Positions 22,598-31,075 of a stretch of 39,044 nucleotides of DNA are shown here, piece by piece; the stretch's first letter is position 1, and each line of letters opens with the position of its first letter. The translations under genes and the position numbers were made by a program. Location of the stretch: assembly GCA_002349525.1 (NCBI GenBank), contig DEDL01000032.1, positions 1-39,044 on the forward strand, in the 5' to 3' direction. The DNA comes from Lachnoclostridium sp. UBA2905. Its GTDB lineage: Bacteria; Bacillota; Clostridia; Lachnospirales; Lachnospiraceae. The notes under the pieces were generated by a model. The model saw only the letters and a program-made list of their open reading frames with translations. It searched no databases and had not been told where the DNA came from.

Positions 22598-24829
22598 GTG
22601 GCAGATACATATAAGGGCTATGTGGAACATATTGTATATCATAACGAAGCAAACGGGTATACGGTATTCACTATTACAAATGATGATGACAGGGAAGAGA
22701 TAACCTGTGTTGGTAATTGTCCTGTCATAAATGAAGGGGAAAAGGTCAGTGTTGAGGGCTCATTTATTGATCACAGACAGTATGGACCACAGCTTAAAGT
22801 GAATAAAATACAGGTCTTGAAGCCGGATGGTGTGGAAGCTATTGAGAAATATCTGGCCTCCGGTGCCATAAAAGGAATTGGAATGGTTATGGCAAAAAGA
22901 ATTGTTGAGAAGTTTGGCGGGGATACATTTGATATTATAGAAAATGAACCTGAAAGACTTGCGGAGATTAAGGGAGTAAGCATGAATATGGCTATGCGTT
23001 TTTCTGAACAGTTTGATGCCAAAAGAGAGATGCGTGATGCCATGATTTTTTTACAGCAATATGGGATATCCAACCAGCTTGCTGTTAAAATATATACGGA
23101 ATACAAAAGCGACCTTTTTAATATTGTTAATACCAATCCTTACAAACTGGCAAAGGATGTTAAGGGTGTTGGCTTCAGAATAGCCGATGAAATCGGGAAA
23201 AAAGTAGGAATAGCTGTGGATTCTCCATACAGAATCAAATGTGCCATAACATATGTAATGGCACAGGCGGGTTCATTTGGCCATATATATCTTCCGGAAA
23301 ATGAGCTTGCAGGGGAGGTTTCAAGGCTCATTGGCGTGGATGATTTATTTATAAGTGAAGCCCTGGAAGAGCTTGTTTATGAGAAGGAAATCATCAAAAA
23401 GGAAGAAGAAAACGAGGTAAGGTATTATGGCAGTTATATGTACTACATGGAACTTAATTGTGCCAGAATGCTACTTGACCTTAATAATAAGCTTGGTATA
23501 TCTGAAAAAAATATAGACAGAAAAATTGAAGAAATTCAGAATAAAAAGGATATTGAGCTTGCGGCCATGCAAAGAGAGGCTGTGGCAGCTGCCCTTAGAA
23601 ATGGTGTAGTTATAATTACCGGAGGACCAGGAACTGGTAAGACAACCACAATAGATGCCATAATCAGTGCATTTGAATCAGAGGGAATGGAGATGCTCCT
23701 TGCAGCTCCCACAGGGCGTGCTGCAAAGAGAATGTCAGAAACAACAGGTTATCCGGCCCAGACCATTCACAGACTTTTGGAGTTAAGTGGTGGTGTTGAG
23801 GATGATGATAATTCGGGAATGAATTTTGAGCGAAATGAATCCTACCCTTTGGAAACAGATGTTATCATTATTGATGAAATGTCCATGGTTGACCTTCCGC
23901 TTCTGAATGCTCTTTTAAAAGCAATAGTCGTAGGTACAAAGCTTATTATGGTTGGAGATGTTAACCAGCTTCCGTCTGTGGGACCGGGTAATGTACTGAA
24001 GGATATAATTGATTCCGGTTCATTTGAGGTGGTAAGACTTAATCAGGTATTCAGACAGGCCAGAGACAGTGATATTGTAATGAATGCCCATCTTATAAAT
24101 GCTGGAAAAGAGATAAAGCTTAATAACAGCAGTACTGACTTTTTTATGTTACAAAGGGATAATCCTAAAAATATAATTGAGGTGTGTCTCTATCTTATTA
24201 TGAAAAAAATGCCGGATTATGTAGATGCCGGTATACTTGATATTCAGGTTTTATGTCCTATGAGAAAGGGTGAACTTGGGGTTGAAAACATGAATGTTTT
24301 GCTGCAGCGTTATATTAATCCAAAGGATGTGCATAAGCAGGAAATGGTTTTCAGGGAAACTGTTTTCAGGGAAGGCGATAAGGTCATGCAGATTAAGAAC
24401 AATTATCAGATTGTCTGGGAAAGACGGGGTTACAATGGAGTTGTTCTTGAAGAAGGCACCGGGGTATTTAACGGGGACTGTGGTATAATCAGAAGAATTG
24501 ATGCTACTGCCAATGAGATAACTGTAGAATTTGAAGACAATAAGTATATAACATATCCACATTCGTCCTTGGAAGAGTTAGAGCTTGCATATGCCATAAC
24601 AGTTCACAAATCCCAGGGAAGTGAATATCCGGCAGTAATTCTGCCTCTTCTTGGAGGAACATCACTTCTTATGCACAGAAATCTTTTGTATACGGCTGTT
24701 ACAAGAGCTAAGAAGTGCGTAACGATTGTAGGTTCTGTTGACACGGTAAATAATATGATTAAAAACGAGCGTGAGCAGAAAAGATATACCTCACTGAAAC
24801 GTAGAATTGTGGAAATGGATAAGTTGTAA
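22598..24829 (+). CDS. recD2: RecD2-type SF1B DNA helicase
   Basis: A 743-residue 5'-3' helicase of the RecD2 family, found in bacteria that lack RecBC and thought to act in repair. N-terminal OB-like part (YKGYVEHIVYHNEANGYTVF), helix-hairpin-helix region (KGIGMVMAKRIVEKFGGDT, KGVGFRIADEIG), then the motor: Walker A GGPGTGKTT with Lys348, motif II IIIDEMSMVD, VGDVNQLPSVG, and the C-terminal HKSQGSEYPAV and LYTAVTRAKK. Full length. The start is a GTG with gtgaagg before it; the conserved sequence begins right there. comF follows closely. Confidence 0.95.
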   Translation: MADTYKGYVEHIVYHNEANGYTVFTITNDDDREEITCVGNCPVINEGEKVSVEGSFIDHRQYGPQLKVNKIQVLKPDGVEAIEKYLASGAIKGIGMVMAKRIVEKFGGDTFDIIENEPERLAEIKGVSMNMAMRFSEQFDAKREMRDAMIFLQQYGISNQLAVKIYTEYKSDLFNIVNTNPYKLAKDVKGVGFRIADEIGKKVGIAVDSPYRIKCAITYVMAQAGSFGHIYLPENELAGEVSRLIGVDDLFISEALEELVYEKEIIKKEEENEVRYYGSYMYYMELNCARMLLDLNNKLGISEKNIDRKIEEIQNKKDIELAAMQREAVAAALRNGVVIITGGPGTGKTTTIDAIISAFESEGMEMLLAAPTGRAAKRMSETTGYPAQTIHRLLELSGGVEDDDNSGMNFERNESYPLETDVIIIDEMSMVDLPLLNALLKAIVVGTKLIMVGDVNQLPSVGPGNVLKDIIDSGSFEVVRLNQVFRQARDSDIVMNAHLINAGKEIKLNNSSTDFFMLQRDNPKNIIEVCLYLIMKKMPDYVDAGILDIQVLCPMRKGELGVENMNVLLQRYINPKDVHKQEMVFRETVFREGDKVMQIKNNYQIVWERRGYNGVVLEEGTGVFNGDCGIIRRIDATANEITVEFEDNKYITYPHSSLEELELAYAITVHKSQGSEYPAVILPLLGGTSLLMHRNLLYTAVTRAKKCVTIVGSVDTVNNMIKNEREQKRYTSLKRRIVEMDKL

Positions 24830-24850
24830 GAGGAGGAAACAGACAGGTAT

Positions 24851-25582
24851 TTGAGCTTATTAAAGGAGATAAAAGATATTATGTACCCGGCAAAATGTGC
24901 TGTGTGTGACAGTCTGCTTGAAAGACAGGAAAGGTATCTTTGCAAAAAATGCCACAAAAAGCTGCCGCTGATTGATGGTGTACTAAGTAACAGATGTGCA
25001 AAATGCAGTAAAGAAATTGACATGGGAAAGAGCCTGTGTTTAGACTGTCAGAAAAATAAGCATGTATTTGAACAGGCACATGGGGTATTTAAGTATAATG
25101 ATGTGACAGGGAAAATAATTGCCCAGTTAAAGTATTTTGGGAAAACCGGATATGTGGAGGGGATTGCCTATGATATGGCGGCAAATACTCACATCATAAT
25201 GAAAAAGTGGCAGCCTCAGATTATTATTCCCGTGCCACTTCATATTTCAAAGCTTCGTACAAGAGGCTTTAATCAGGCCGGGGTAATAGCTGATGAATTT
25301 GCAAAACTCTATGATATTGCATGTGCAGACAGGATTCTTGTGAGAACCCACAAAACTCTGCCCCAGAAATATTTTGATAATGTTGAAAGAAAACGCAATC
25401 TTCAAAGTGCATTTGCGGTAAATGTAAAAGAATTAAAAAAATATCCCGGCGTCACCAGAGTGCTGCTTGTTGATGATATATACACAACAGGAAGTACCAT
25501 GGATGCCTGCGCACAGGCACTTAAGATGGCCGGGATAAAAGAAGTATATTGTCTTTGTATGTGTATTGGTAACGGAATGTGA
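24851..25582 (+). CDS. comF: ComF-family phosphoribosyltransferase-like protein
   Basis: A 243-residue ComF protein. The N-terminus has two zinc-finger Cys groups (CAVCDSLL...CKKCHKKL and CAKCSKE...CLDCQ), followed by a phosphoribosyltransferase fold with VLLVDDIYTTGSTMDA. ComF takes part in DNA uptake in competent bacteria, and is widely conserved elsewhere with a less clear role. The start at TTG 24851 keeps the usual LLKEIKDIMYPAKCAVC beginning, with a GGAGG 14 bases upstream (long). An ATG at 24881 with aaaggag is an alternative that would drop the first helix. Coupled to recD2 with a 21-base gap. Confidence 0.9.
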   Translation: MSLLKEIKDIMYPAKCAVCDSLLERQERYLCKKCHKKLPLIDGVLSNRCAKCSKEIDMGKSLCLDCQKNKHVFEQAHGVFKYNDVTGKIIAQLKYFGKTGYVEGIAYDMAANTHIIMKKWQPQIIIPVPLHISKLRTRGFNQAGVIADEFAKLYDIACADRILVRTHKTLPQKYFDNVERKRNLQSAFAVNVKELKKYPGVTRVLLVDDIYTTGSTMDACAQALKMAGIKEVYCLCMCIGNGM

Positions 25583-25590
25583 CAATAGTG

Positions 25591-25643
25591 ACAATCAGAC
25601 CTTATGAAGTCTGATTCCGGAATCACTGATTGTAATCTTTTTT
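25591..25643 (+). terminator. Terminator after recD2-comF
   Basis: ACAATCAG (25591-25598) pairs with CTGATTGT (25626-25633), followed by AATC and T7. A competing inner hairpin AATCAGAC / GTCTGATT is also possible. The structure overlaps the end of the converging cvfB. Confidence 0.5.
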
Positions 25644-26461
25644 TCTTTGTAAAGTCTTCCAATGGCGCGTTTAAAGGATGCCTTGCTCATGGCAAATTCA
25701 TTTTTAATGCTTTCTGGTGAAGACTTGTCGTGATATGGAAGAAAACCACCGGCTGCTTCGAGCTTATCCATAATATTTTTGCTGTCCTTATCCATCTGGA
25801 ACTGGATTTTCTCACGTATGCTGAGCGTAAGCTTGCCATCTGCTTTAACTTCCTTGACTCTTGCATGAATTCTCTCGCCGATATACAGATCGCGGAATAA
25901 CTCATCCCTTGGAATAAGTGCTGAATATTTGTTATCTACTGCAACAAATGCACCATATTTATCAGAGAGCTCATAAACAGTTCCTGTTACTGAGTCCTCA
26001 TTTTTATAATCTGAGTCTGTTGAAAGAAGATTATAAAGTCTCATGGTTGCGGAAAGCCGCTGGGATTTGTCAAGATACAGGCTGACCAGTATCATGTCAC
26101 CTTCTTTAACGCGGTAGGTCTGCTCCTTAAATGGAAGAAATAAGTCCTTTAAGAGTCCCCAGGATAAAAATGCGCCGATTGGCGTCACCTGGACTACCTT
26201 AAGATAAGCAAATTCCCCCAGTGTCAGTGCAGGCTTTTTTGTTGTGGCAATTGGTCTGTCTTCTGAATCTTTATATACAAATACATCAATAAGGTCATCC
26301 ATACATGCGTCCTCAGGTACTTCCTTTTTAGGGAGAAGAACAAGTTCTTTGGCATCGTCGGCATCCCTGAATGTCTCTGGAAGGGTAAGATATACACCCA
26401 TTGGAACCTTACGTACTAACTGTAATTTCTGATATTCTCCAATTTTAAAAATACTACTCAT
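25595..26461 (-). CDS. cvfB: CvfB/YitL-type S1 RNA-binding protein
   Basis: A 288-residue protein of the CvfB family: consecutive S1-like RNA-binding domains (KIGEYQKLQLVRKVPMGVYL; GEFAYLKVVQVTPIGAFLSW; SVTGTVYELSDKYGAFVAVD...GERIHARVKEVKADGKLTLS) and a C-terminal winged helix (MSKASFKRAIGRLYKEKKI). In Staphylococcus CvfB affects virulence gene expression; the molecular role is unsettled. The frame begins 19 codons earlier, but MSSIFKIGEYQ has the strong site caggagg before it. It has its own promoter, divergent from the NlpC/P60 gene. Confidence 0.9.
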   Translation of the reverse strand: MSSIFKIGEYQKLQLVRKVPMGVYLTLPETFRDADDAKELVLLPKKEVPEDACMDDLIDVFVYKDSEDRPIATTKKPALTLGEFAYLKVVQVTPIGAFLSWGLLKDLFLPFKEQTYRVKEGDMILVSLYLDKSQRLSATMRLYNLLSTDSDYKNEDSVTGTVYELSDKYGAFVAVDNKYSALIPRDELFRDLYIGERIHARVKEVKADGKLTLSIREKIQFQMDKDSKNIMDKLEAAGGFLPYHDKSSPESIKNEFAMSKASFKRAIGRLYKEKKITISDSGIRLHKV

Positions 26462-26508
26462 AAGAACCTCCTGTTGTATATATTCAAGTACGATACTGTC
26501 TGAAGGGT

Positions 26509-26537
26509 ATTGTACCACATAAGTTTTTCACGGTCAA
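26509..26537 (-). promoter_or_regulatory. Promoter of cvfB
   Basis: On the minus strand, TTGACC (plus 26532-26537), a 17-base spacer, then TACAAT (26509-26514). Confidence 0.7.
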
Positions 26538-26576
26538 AAAATGACAGGGCAAAATGTGAAAAAAATATTTTTTGAC

Positions 26577-26605
26577 TTGACATAAAAACTTCAAGGATAT
26601 ATACT
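26577..26605 (+). promoter_or_regulatory. Strong promoter of the NlpC/P60 gene
   Basis: A perfect TTGACA (26577-26582), a 17-base spacer, then TATACT (26600-26605). The untranslated leader is about 80 bases and A/T rich; a second TTGACA at 26634 lacks a matching -10. Confidence 0.75.
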
Positions 26606-26694
26606 ATTAAGGTAGAATAAAAATGGCAAAAAGTTGACAAATTGTTAATAAATTGATTGAATATTTTTAAAATAATAGAATGGAGGTTTATGTA

Positions 26695-28236
26695 ATGTGT
26701 AAGAAGATAATTGCAGGACTTTGTCTTGGATTGTTTGGTGCGGCTGTTGCATTTGGTGGACTTAAACATAATTCCAATGCTTCAATGGTTGGAGGTGAGA
26801 CAGAGATTGCAGGATTATCTATGATGATTGAAGATTATTGTTATACATGTGCCGGTACAGACGGACTTACTAATCCGGAAGCAATTGTTCCGGAAGGCGG
26901 TAATACAGGCAGTGTTGGCGCTGTTACAGATATGGTTGGAGCTGTTAATATTCCAACAGATAATGCAGGAGCTGTTACAGACAGTGCAGTATCTGTTTCA
27001 GGTGAAGCTTTGGATACAGATGTGGCTGAAGATATAAGTGGAGAAGCCATTAATGATCCGGAAGCCCAGGCTCAGGCAGCAGCGGAAGCCCAGGCGGCAG
27101 CAGATGCTCTTGCACAGGCAGCGGCAGCAGATGCAGCAGAAAAAGCAGCAGAGGATGCAAAGTTTGCCAATGTAGGTGTTTCTATTGCCAATGAATATGT
27201 TCATATACGTAGAAAACCTAACACAGAAAGTAAGATTCTTGGTAAGTTATACAGAGGTAATGCAGCAACAATTTTGTCTACAGAGGGAGAATGGGTTAAG
27301 ATTAAGTCAGGATCTGTAGAAGGATATATCAAGTCAGAGTATCTTGCTATTGGAGACAAGGCAGCCAAGCTTGCAGACAAGTATGGAACAAAGCTTGCCA
27401 AGGTTATAACAACAACACTCAAGGTAAGAGAAGAACGTAATACAGAGTGTACAGTTCTTACACTTGTACCTGAAGATGAAGTATTTGAAGTAGTTAAAGA
27501 ATACAAGGACTGGGTTAAGATTCTTGTAGATGACAGTACTAAGGGATATGTTTCCAAGGAGTATGTTGATATATCAGTAGAGTTTGGAAAGGCTATTTCA
27601 ATAGAAGAAGAGGAAGCTATTCAGAGAGCCAGAGAAGAAGCAGCAGCTGAAGCTGAAAGAGAAGCAAGAGAAGCTGAAGCAAGAGAAGCTGAAGCAAGAA
27701 GACAGGCAGCAGCTGCAGAAGCAGCAAGACAGGAAGCTGCAAGAAGAGCTGCACAGTCTAAGGCAAGTAATTCAAGAAGTAATTCAAAGAGTCAGAGTAG
27801 TAAGAGCAACAGTCAGAGCAGTAGTCAGAGCTCACAGAGCAGCAAGAGCAGTTCATCTACTATAAGCTCCAACTCAGGAAAAGGTAGTGATGCAGCTTCA
27901 TATGCTCAGAAGTTTGTAGGTAATCCATATTCTTATGGTGGTACAAGCCTTACTAATGGAACAGACTGCTCAGGATTTACACAGTCAGTTTATAGCAGAT
28001 TTGGTGTTTCACTACCAAGAACCTCAGGCTCACAGGCAAGCTCAGGTTCTAAGGTTGATATTAATAACCTTAAGGCAGGAGACCTTGTATTCTACGCATC
28101 TAATGGTTCAATTAACCATGTTGCAATGTATATTGGTGGTGGAAGAGTTGTACATGCCAGCAATAAGAGAACAGGTATTACAACATCAAGTGTTAACTAC
28201 CGTACACCATATTGTGCAAGAAGAGTTGCAGAGTAA
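26695..28236 (+). CDS. Secreted SH3b - NlpC/P60 peptidoglycan hydrolase
   Basis: A 513-residue secreted cell-wall enzyme, probably a gamma-D-glutamyl-meso-diaminopimelate endopeptidase. Order: signal peptide (about 1-25), low-complexity part with Val/Gly/Thr repeats and an Ala/Glu/Gln stretch, two bacterial SH3 domains (about 160-225 and 240-300) for wall binding, a charged Glu/Ala/Arg coiled stretch (about 310-355), a Ser/Gln/Asn linker, and the NlpC/P60 domain (about 400-513) with Cys425 in DCSGF, His475 in NHVAMYIGG and His487 in VVHAS. The ATG at 26680 is part of the ribosome site; the start is 26695 (MCKKIIAGLC). Its last codons begin the 17-bp tandem repeat. Confidence 0.93.
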   Translation: MCKKIIAGLCLGLFGAAVAFGGLKHNSNASMVGGETEIAGLSMMIEDYCYTCAGTDGLTNPEAIVPEGGNTGSVGAVTDMVGAVNIPTDNAGAVTDSAVSVSGEALDTDVAEDISGEAINDPEAQAQAAAEAQAAADALAQAAAADAAEKAAEDAKFANVGVSIANEYVHIRRKPNTESKILGKLYRGNAATILSTEGEWVKIKSGSVEGYIKSEYLAIGDKAAKLADKYGTKLAKVITTTLKVREERNTECTVLTLVPEDEVFEVVKEYKDWVKILVDDSTKGYVSKEYVDISVEFGKAISIEEEEAIQRAREEAAAEAEREAREAEAREAEARRQAAAAEAARQEAARRAAQSKASNSRSNSKSQSSKSNSQSSSQSSQSSKSSSSTISSNSGKGSDAASYAQKFVGNPYSYGGTSLTNGTDCSGFTQSVYSRFGVSLPRTSGSQASSGSKVDINNLKAGDLVFYASNGSINHVAMYIGGGRVVHASNKRTGITTSSVNYRTPYCARRVAE

Positions 28237-28342
28237 TGCAGCCTGTATGCTTGTGTAAGCTGTAAAATAGTATAAGCTGCAAATTAATATCAGCAACAAA
28301 TTGATGTTAGCAATAAATTAATATAAGCAACAAATTAACGTA
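28224..28342 (+). repeat. 17-bp degenerate tandem repeat (7 units) spanning a stop codon
   Basis: Seven successive 17-bp windows. The clearest are agctgtaaaatagtata (28258), agctgcaaattaatatc (28275), agcaacaaattgatgtt (28292), agcaataaattaatata (28309) and agcaacaaattaacgta (28326); neighbouring units match at up to 14 of 17 positions. Two weaker units precede them in perfect phase; the first, agttgcagagtaatgca (28224-28240), holds the last codons and stop of the NlpC/P60 gene. A terminator follows. Confidence 0.75.
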
Positions 28343-28359
28343 AGTTATAATGTGTCATT

Positions 28360-28408
28360 AAAGTCTCATGAATGAATTAACAGATCATTTGTGGGACTTT
28401 ATTATTTG
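28360..28408 (+). terminator. Terminator after the NlpC/P60 gene
   Basis: AAAGTCTCATGAATGA (28360-28375) pairs with TCATTTGTGGGACTTT (28385-28400) with a few G-U pairs or mismatches, followed by ATTATTT. Confidence 0.6.
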
Positions 28409-28423
28409 AATTTTTACCTGCTA

Positions 28424-28452
28424 TTGTATTATGTATTAAAATGTGGTAAAAT
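28424..28452 (+). promoter_or_regulatory. Promoter of GH43 gene 1
   Basis: TTGTAT (28424-28429), a 17-base spacer, then TAAAAT (28447-28452), about 70 bases before the start codon. Confidence 0.55.
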
Positions 28453-28524
28453 TTTTGAGTAAAAAATGTGAAAATTAGCTGCGCTATTATCTGCGTGGTT
28501 TTGAAGGACACAGGAGGAAAAGAC

Positions 28525-30960
28525 ATGAGAAAAAACATTAAGAGAATGGGAGCTGCTGCACTTGCTGCTACAATGGCAGTGACAATGGTTCCGTGGACAG
28601 AAAGTAAGGCGTACACTACAGGAGATTATTCTTATTTCAATGACTACACACTTGGTTATGGAAAGATGAGTGATGCTGATCCGGATGAATCCAAAGCAAT
28701 TATCGTCTACAAGGATGGTAAGAAGGTAAGCTATATTGGAGATTCAGATGTTCCTGTATATGACAACAAGGAGGATAATATTTTTGGTCCTCAGGTTACT
28801 CAGGAGTGGGATGCAGATAAGCTTGTGCTTACACAGCCGGTTAAGTATACAACACCTGATGGAAAGGTACATGATGTTGAGAGTATGCTTACAAACTTCG
28901 ATTTCATAGCAGACCCTACTGCAATTGATAACTCAGCAGTTGATGGTAAGCTTTATGTATATGGTACAACAGAGGGCTTCAGCTACAACAATGCAGGAGA
29001 ACTTTCAGGTAATGCATATGACAACCATTCATTAACAATATTATCAACAACAGATATGGTTAACTGGACAGATGAAGGATTTATGGATACACAGAATCTT
29101 ACCAATGAGCCTTCAGATGTAACAGACGTAGTAAAAGCAAAATGGGCTGTTAAGGCCTGGGCTCCATCAGGACTTGCATATGATGGAGATGGAGATGGTG
29201 ATTTAGAATATTATCTTTTCCATACAAACGGTGGTGCCGTAGGATATGTTATGAGTGATTCACCAACAGGTCCATGGAGCGATCCTCTTCAGAAAACATT
29301 ATTTAAGAGAGGGGACAAGGGATGCGAGGATGTTAAGTGGTGCTTCGACCCTGCTGTACTTGTAGATGATAAGAATGATGCATACATTTATTTTGGTGGT
29401 GGAATCTGGGATTCACAGAGTGAGATGGCACAGCATCCAGATGGAATACAGTATCCAAAAACCGGACGTGTATGTAAGCTTGGATTCAATGAAGATGGTT
29501 CCGTATATGCAGATGGAACTCCACAGGAGATGAATACATATTACATGTATGAGGATAGTGAGATTAACCAGTTCAATGGTTTATATTACTATTCATATTG
29601 TTCAAACTTCCGCGTACCAGATGGTGATGAAAAGGATAAGTGGATTACACCGGGAAGTATATGTGTATATGTAAGTTCAGATCCTATGAATATTGCATTT
29701 GATCCTGTAAGCGCTTCTGCTGATAAGTTTAAGGATGAGGATGGAACATATCATCATTATCTTGGAACAATACTTGATAATCCAAGTACAATTTATGGAC
29801 AGTTCTACAACAACCATCATCATATGCAGTCATTTAAGGGACATAATTACATTTTCTATCATTCAACAGTACTTAACAACTCACTTCATCATTCAAGCAA
29901 GGAGTACCGTAACCTCCATGTAGATGAAATCAATGTTGATAAGGATACAGACAATATCACAATGACACCAACCTATGAAGGTGCAAAGCAGATAGAGAAT
30001 TTTGACCCATACAGGAATTTTGATGGTTCAGAAAAGGTTATTAATGCTACAACAACATCATATAGTGCAGGTGTTAATTCAAGAAGATCAGATGGAAGAA
30101 TCTATTATAACGAAGCTCCAATGGTACTTGATAATATTGATACAGGTGACTGGACAAAGATTCAGGGTGTAGACTTTGGAAATGGTACTGTTAAGTTAGA
30201 AGCAGAGGTTGCTTCTGAAACAGACAATGCCGTTATTGAGGTATTTAAAGACGATCCTACAAAGGCAGCTAATCTTCTTGGTTCAATTAAAGTCAGCTCA
30301 ACAGGAGATAAGGACACATTTGAGACATTCCAGACAGAGTTAAAGGGTGACTCAAGTGGAGTTCATGATGTATATTTCGTATTCAGAGGTTCTGATTATG
30401 ATGTTGCAACATGGAAGTTTACACAGTCAGATAAATCATTGGCAACAACTGAAACAGCTAAGCCAACTGAAAGTCCTGCACAGACAAATACTTCAGTACA
30501 GCCAACAGCACCTGCTCAGGCAACAGCAGCAGCTACTACAGTAGATGTTAACAAAACATATACAGTATCAGGAGCTGATTACAAGGTAAGTGGTGATGAT
30601 ACAGTATCATTTACAGCTGTTAAGAAGAAGGTTAAGAGTGTTAAGATTCCGGATACAGTAACAATAGAAGGTAAGGCATATAAGGTAACAGCAGTTGCAG
30701 CCAATGCATTTAAGAATTGTAAGAAACTTAAATCTGTTACAATCGGAAAGAATGTTAAGAGAATTGGTGCCAAGGCATTTTATGGATGTAAACTGCTTAA
30801 GAAGGTTACTGTAAAGAGTACATCACTTAAGACAGTCGGAAAGGCTGCCTTCAAGAAAACAGCAGCCAGGCTTGTTATTAAAGTTCCATCAAAGAAGGCT
30901 GCAGTTTACAAGAAGATGTTCAAAGGAAAAGGTCAGTCAAAAAAAGCCAAAATTAAGTAA
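28525..30960 (+). CDS. Secreted GH43 glycosidase 1 (CBM6-like, LRR_5 tail)
   Basis: An 811-residue secreted enzyme, probably acting on arabinose- or xylose-containing plant polysaccharide. Order: signal peptide (about 1-30), an unrecognised N-terminal segment, GH43 five-bladed propeller with the three acidic residues Asp130 (IADPT, base), Asp275 (CFDPAV) and Glu346 (SEINQF, acid), a CBM6-like domain (about 509-633), a Thr/Ala/Pro linker, and a BspA-type leucine-rich repeat tail (about 698-811; AFKNCKKLKSVTIG, AFYGCKLLKKVTV) ending KKAKIK. A DGDGDGD loop after WAPSG may bind calcium. Closest to copy 2. The start at 28525 follows caggagg; the frame opens 19 codons earlier without a site. The precise substrate cannot be told. 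Confidence 0.88.
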   Translation: MRKNIKRMGAAALAATMAVTMVPWTESKAYTTGDYSYFNDYTLGYGKMSDADPDESKAIIVYKDGKKVSYIGDSDVPVYDNKEDNIFGPQVTQEWDADKLVLTQPVKYTTPDGKVHDVESMLTNFDFIADPTAIDNSAVDGKLYVYGTTEGFSYNNAGELSGNAYDNHSLTILSTTDMVNWTDEGFMDTQNLTNEPSDVTDVVKAKWAVKAWAPSGLAYDGDGDGDLEYYLFHTNGGAVGYVMSDSPTGPWSDPLQKTLFKRGDKGCEDVKWCFDPAVLVDDKNDAYIYFGGGIWDSQSEMAQHPDGIQYPKTGRVCKLGFNEDGSVYADGTPQEMNTYYMYEDSEINQFNGLYYYSYCSNFRVPDGDEKDKWITPGSICVYVSSDPMNIAFDPVSASADKFKDEDGTYHHYLGTILDNPSTIYGQFYNNHHHMQSFKGHNYIFYHSTVLNNSLHHSSKEYRNLHVDEINVDKDTDNITMTPTYEGAKQIENFDPYRNFDGSEKVINATTTSYSAGVNSRRSDGRIYYNEAPMVLDNIDTGDWTKIQGVDFGNGTVKLEAEVASETDNAVIEVFKDDPTKAANLLGSIKVSSTGDKDTFETFQTELKGDSSGVHDVYFVFRGSDYDVATWKFTQSDKSLATTETAKPTESPAQTNTSVQPTAPAQATAAATTVDVNKTYTVSGADYKVSGDDTVSFTAVKKKVKSVKIPDTVTIEGKAYKVTAVAANAFKNCKKLKSVTIGKNVKRIGAKAFYGCKLLKKVTVKSTSLKTVGKAAFKKTAARLVIKVPSKKAAVYKKMFKGKGQSKKAKIK

Positions 30961-31000
30961 ATAAGTCATATTTAATATGTATTTGGTACATTTTTTATCA

Positions 31001-31029
31001 TTGCTTTACATACATTAATATGCTATTCT
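31001..31029 (+). promoter_or_regulatory. Promoter of GH43 gene 2
   Basis: TTGCTT (31001-31006), a 17-base spacer ending in TGc (extended -10), then TATTCT (31024-31029), 46 bases before the start codon. Confidence 0.55.
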
Positions 31030-31075
31030 ATCAATACTAGTATTATTTATTTTTCTAAAATAAGGAGGTTCAATA

